Positions 60,226 to 64,000 of a stretch of DNA of 64,000 nt are shown piece by piece; positions within the stretch are counted from its first letter, which is position 1; each line of letters starts with the position of its first letter. Made by a program: the position numbers and the translations under genes. The stretch spans positions 140,823,301-140,887,300 of the forward strand of contig JAIOJX010000025.1 of NCBI GenBank assembly GCA_022376925.1. The letters are read 5' to 3'. The notes under the pieces were generated by a model. That model did no database searches. It had not been told where the DNA came from and saw only the letters and a list, made by a program, of their open reading frames with translations. Origin of the DNA: Tragulus kanchil (lineage: Eukaryota > Chordata > Mammalia > Artiodactyla > Tragulidae).

Positions 60226-61396
60226 CATAACATTTTCTGACATCATATATAAAAATAAAACAAAAATGGATTACAGATCTAAATTTAAAACCTAATGCTA
60301 TAAAAATCATAGAGGAAAACTTAGGCAAAACACCCTTATATATAAATCACAGCAGTAGTTTTTCTATATCTACCTCCTATAGTAATGGAAATAAAAACAG
60401 AAATAAATAAATGGGATCTAATTAAACTTAAAAGCATTTTCACAGCAAAGAAAATCATAAACAAACAAAGACAACCTAAAAACTTGGAGAAAATATTTGC
60501 TAACAGTACAGGATTAATTTGCAAAATACACATAAAGTTTCTACAGCTTAATGTCATAAAAATTCCAATCAAAAAATGGGTAGAAGACCTAAATAGACAT
60601 TCCTCTGAAGAAGACATACAGATCGCTAACAAGCACATGAAAAGATGCTCAGTATCACTAATTATGGGCTTCCCAGGTGGTGCTAGTAGTAAATAACTGT
60701 GTTGTCAATACAGGAGACATAAAAGACCATGGGTTTGATCCCTGGGTCGGGAAGATGCTCTGGAGAAGAGAACAACAACCCACTCCAGTATTCTTGCCTT
60801 GGAGAATCCCATGGACAGAGGAGTCTGGTGGGCTACAGTCCAAAGGGTTGCAAAGACTTGGACGACTGAAGTGACTTAGCATATCACTAACTATTAGAAA
60901 AATGAAAATCAAAACTATACAGAGATGTCACCTCACACCAGTTGGAAAGACCAATATTGAAATGTCTATTAATAAATGCTGGAGAGGGTGTGGGTGTGGA
61001 GAAAAAGAAGCTTTCCCAGTTGTTGGTGGGAATACAGACTGGTAGAGCCACTATGGAGAACAGTATGGAGGTTCCTTAAAAGCTAAAAATGGAACCACCT
61101 TATCATCTTGTAATTCCACACATGGGCACATGTCTGGAGAAATTCTAGTTAAAAAAGATACATGCATACCATGTTCATAGTAGCACTATTTGTAATAGCC
61201 GGGACATGGAAGCAATTTAAATGTCCATTGAGAGGTGAATGGATAACGATGTGGTACAGTATATACAATGAAATACTACTAAGCTTTAAGGAAGAATGAA
61301 ATAATATAACTTACAGCAACATGAATAGACCTATGTAGTATAACTGAATAATTTTGCTGTACATTTGAAGCTAACAGAGAATTGTAAATTAATTAT
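60226..61396 (+). mobile_element. L1 ORF2 end and 3' end, with the duplicate nested Bov-tA
   Basis: Second copy of the L1 block. It includes the Bov-tA (60666-60881) and continues past the duplication to the 3' part of the element, where the next Bov-tA begins. Confidence 0.9.
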
Positions 61397-61585
61397 GTTC
61401 ATGTGTGCAAAGTTGCTTCGGTTGTGTCCAGCCCTTGTCCATGGGATTCTTCAGTCAAGAATACTGAAGTGGGTTACCATGCCATCCTCCAGGGGATCTT
61501 CCTGACACAGGTATGGAACCTGCATATCTTACATCTCCTGCATTGGCAGGTGGTTCTTTAGCACTACCACCACCTGGGAAGCCCC
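61397..61585 (-). mobile_element. Bov-tA SINE
   Basis: Reverse-complement Bov-tA from catgtgtgcaaagttgcttc to ccacctgggaagccccc, inserted at the L1 3' end. Confidence 0.88.
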
Positions 61586-62008
61586 CAAAAAATTTAAAAA
61601 AAAAGGCAAAGAAAAAATCAAATGGGTTCCCTGGGCCCCTGCTTCAGCTTCCATTTTAACACATGAAAATAAGCAGAAGAATGGGCCACATCAAGATCAA
61701 GATTACTTTTTAGTAAGGTGGCCTAAACTAAACTTTCTGCAATTAGATTAACAGATGACTGCATAGGAGCATGAAATGAGGGAGTGGATGAGAGAATGGA
61801 AAGGATGATTCTTTGCTCCACTATGTAGCTTATTCAATTTGAAGTTTATAAACCTCACATGATCAACTAAGACTCCAGTAATTAATTTTCATGTGTATTT
61901 TTGGATATAGTGAACTTTATTTATAGAATTGAAGATCTGAAGAGAAATTTGGAAACTGTTCATTTCAACTGCATATTTTTACATGAAGCCGATATTGTTA
62001 GTAAAACC
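61586..62008. other. Non-coding stretch, nothing recognised
   Basis: No family or gene recognised. It recurs at 62693-63111. Confidence 0.5.
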
Positions 62009-62502
62009 TGAAAATCAAAACTATACAGAGATGTCACCTCACACCAGTTGGAAAGACCAATATTGAAATGTCTATTAATAAATGCTGGAGAGGGTGTGGG
62101 TGTGGAGAAAAAGAAGCTTTCCCAGTTGTTGGTGGGAATACAGACTGGTAGAGCCACTATGGAGAACAGTATGGAGGTTCCTTAAAAGCTAAAAATGGAA
62201 CCACCTTATCATCTTGTAATTCCACACATGGGCACATGTCTGGAGAAATTCTAGTTAAAAAAGATACATGCATACCATGTTCATAGTAGCACTATTTGTA
62301 ATAGCCGGGACATGGAAGCAATTTAAATGTCCATTGAGAGGTGAATGGATAACGATGTGGTACAGTATATACAATGAAATACTACTAAGCTTTAAGGAAG
62401 AATGAAATAATATAACTTACAGCAACATGAATAGACCTATGTAGTATAACTGAATAATTTTGCTGTACATTTGAAGCTAACAGAGAATTGTAAATTAATT
62501 AT
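62009..62502 (+). mobile_element. L1 ORF2 end, third copy
   Basis: Same L1 end as 59854-60224 and 60903-61396, starting at the duplication join. Confidence 0.9.
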
Positions 62503-62691
62503 GTTCATGTGTGCAAAGTTGCTTCGGTTGTGTCCAGCCCTTGTCCATGGGATTCTTCAGTCAAGAATACTGAAGTGGGTTACCATGCCATCCTCCAGGG
62601 GATCTTCCTGACACAGGTATGGAACCTGCATATCTTACATCTCCTGCATTGGCAGGTGGTTCTTTAGCACTACCACCACCTGGGAAGCCCC
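62503..62691 (-). mobile_element. Bov-tA SINE, duplicate of 61397-61585
   Basis: Same element and flanks at an offset of 1106. Confidence 0.88.
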
Positions 62692-63111
62692 CAAAAATTT
62701 TAAAAAAAAAGGCAAAGAAAAAATCAAATGGGTTCCCTGGGCCGCTGCTTCAGCTTCCATTTTAACACATGAAAATAAGCAGAAGAATGGGCCACATCAA
62801 GATCAAGATTACTTTTTAGTAAGGTGGCCTAAACTAAACTTTCTGCAATTAGATTAACAGATGACTGCATAGGAGCATGAAATGAGGGAGTGGATGAGAG
62901 AATGGAAAGGATGATTCTTTGCTCCACTATGTAGCTTATTCAATTTGAAGTTTATAAACCTCACATGATCAACTAAGACTCCAGTAATTAATTTTCATGT
63001 GTATTTTTGGATATAGTGAACTTTATTTATAGAATTGAAGATCTGAAGAGAAATTTGGAAACTGTTCATTTCAACTGCATATTTTTACATGAAGCCGATA
63101 TTGTTAGTAAA

Positions 63112-63449
63112 TATATAACTCCTTGAATGCAGATTTCCAGACACACACTTGTATAGGCTTACCAATATATGTAACTGTCTCTCTTCTATTAAAATGGCTT
63201 CTTCACTAAAAATATTTACTTGTTTATCTCTGTCAACCAGTCTACTATTGAGTGTGTAATTTTTGGAGAATTTCTTTTCTCTGTAAGATGATGTCTGATA
63301 ACTATTTCCATCTCTGAGTTCAAGATCAATAAAAATTTTACCTATTCTCTTATGCTTTTTATTAAAAATAACTTGAATTCCTCAAGATTTTCCCCCAATA
63401 TATATATTTCTAAGTTTTATTTCCTATGATTAGGGGAAATATTCCTTCA
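63112..63449. other. AT-rich stretch, nothing recognised
   Basis: Single-copy sequence between the last duplication and the last SINE. Confidence 0.5.
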
Positions 63450-63452
63450 TGT

Positions 63453-63650
63453 TGTGCTCAGACACTAAGTCATTTCTGATTCTTTGTGATCCCATGGACC
63501 TTATCCTGCCAGACTCCTCTGTCCGTGGAATTCTCCAGTCAAGAATACTGGAGTGGGTTGCCATTTCCTTCTCCAGGGAATCTTCCTGACCCAGGGATGA
63601 AAGCTGTGTTTCGTATCCCTCCTACATTAGTGCCACCTTTCTTCATGTTA
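63453..63650 (-). mobile_element. Bov-tA SINE
   Basis: Reverse-complement Bov-tA: gtgctcagacactaagtcat, gaatactggagtgggttgcc and atcttcctgacccaggg. The tRNA-like head on the right is decayed. Confidence 0.85.
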
Positions 63651-64000
63651 GTGGATCTCTTTACTTTTGAATAATTTGATTTGCTTATTCCCTAATTTCT
63701 ACTGTAATTTGTATATGAAGCAGTCCCAGAACACATAGACACACAGAGAGATATGTAAACATGCACATGCATTCTGTAGTAATCTTACTAGTGCAGTGTT
63801 TCAAGGCAGAAATTTCTGGTTCATTTTAGGAATGGGGTTTTCTATAGATTACCCTGAAATTTGATTCAGAGAGTGATGTGTCATATTACAATATACCTGC
63901 CAATTTCCTGTCATTGAAATGGATGATCAGAAAGCCATGTATTTCACAGTTGCATATCTCATCAATTTAATTCAACATCACAAAATATAGATAGCAAACC
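63651..64000. other. Non-coding stretch, nothing recognised
   Basis: Single-copy AT-rich sequence at the window edge. Confidence 0.5.

Larger units (their letters stand above)
59177..61273. repeat. Direct duplication 23 (59177-60224 / 60226-61273)
   Basis: Constant offset of 1049 with no difference noticed. It repeats part of the L1 and its nested SINE. Confidence 0.97.
60903..63111. repeat. Direct duplication 24 (60903-62004 / 62009-63111)
   Basis: Offset is 1106-1107. Changes lie in the A/T run after the Bov-tA (61585-61600 versus 62692-62708) and one base (gggcccctg versus gggccgctg at about 61634/62741). Confidence 0.97.

Noticed and set aside
138..63111. A novel tandem-amplification or genome-editing system that duplicates 1.1-kb blocks
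   Set aside because: Blocks share no sequence, end motif or insertion site; copies differ mostly by run length and by noise at the edges; joins show decayed read ends. Assembly error explains all of it with fewer assumptions.

Overview
The window is nuclear DNA from a ruminant (bovid or cervid type). The diagnostic evidence is the repeat content: many Bov-tA SINEs, a BovB (RTE) LINE, tRNA-Glu-derived CHR-type SINEs, ruminant-type ERV LTRs and ruminant L1 3' ends, on an AT-rich background with older L1, L2 and MIR pieces. I see no protein-coding exon, no rRNA, no free-standing tRNA gene, no CRISPR array and no bacterial or organellar sequence. The open frames are short and nearly all lie inside transposons or arise by chance. 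It reads as an intergenic or deep-intronic gene desert.

The dominant structure is not a gene. From end to end the sequence is interrupted by 24 adjacent direct duplications, each about 1.04-1.18 kb, each near-identical and each affecting unrelated sequence. Twelve pairs of neighbouring duplications chain, so that a 0.1-0.4 kb stretch occurs three times. Copies differ mainly in homopolymer or microsatellite length, and the joined edges decay into garbled versions of the flanking sequence. This is what results when consecutive contigs or reads overlapping by about 1.1 kb are concatenated without merging the overlap. Collapsing the copies would leave roughly 38 kb of real sequence. I interpret the pattern as an assembly artefact, not as a new amplification system.

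Layout: 0.3-2.6 kb, SINE cluster; about 3.0-3.7 kb, solo ERV LTR; 3.9-4.2 kb, SINE with a 13-bp target-site duplication; 5.0-7.8 kb, a second solo LTR fragmented by two duplications; 7.3-10.3 kb, Bov-tA SINEs repeated by duplication; about 11-21 kb, one old minus-strand L1 running from its RT region to its 5' end, split by a BovB insertion (12653-14578, 11-bp target-site duplication) and by a small BovB fragment; 22-25.2 kb, an L1 3' end with nested SINEs and microsatellites; 25.7-34 kb, mostly unrecognised AT-rich DNA plus a MIR; 35-37.4 kb, minus-strand L1 3' region; 37.4-41 kb, unrecognised; 41.2-45 kb, an L1ME-like fragment, MIR, L2 3' end and CA microsatellites; 45-48 kb, unrecognised; 49-51.3 kb, a third solo LTR, MIR and an L1 3' end; 51.5-57 kb, largely unrecognised except one SINE beside a G-quadruplex motif; 57.4-62.5 kb, plus-strand L1 3' end with nested SINEs; 63.5 kb, a last Bov-tA.

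No set of genes works together here. Family names rest on recalled consensus sequence and no search was run, so superfamily calls are firmer than subfamily calls.
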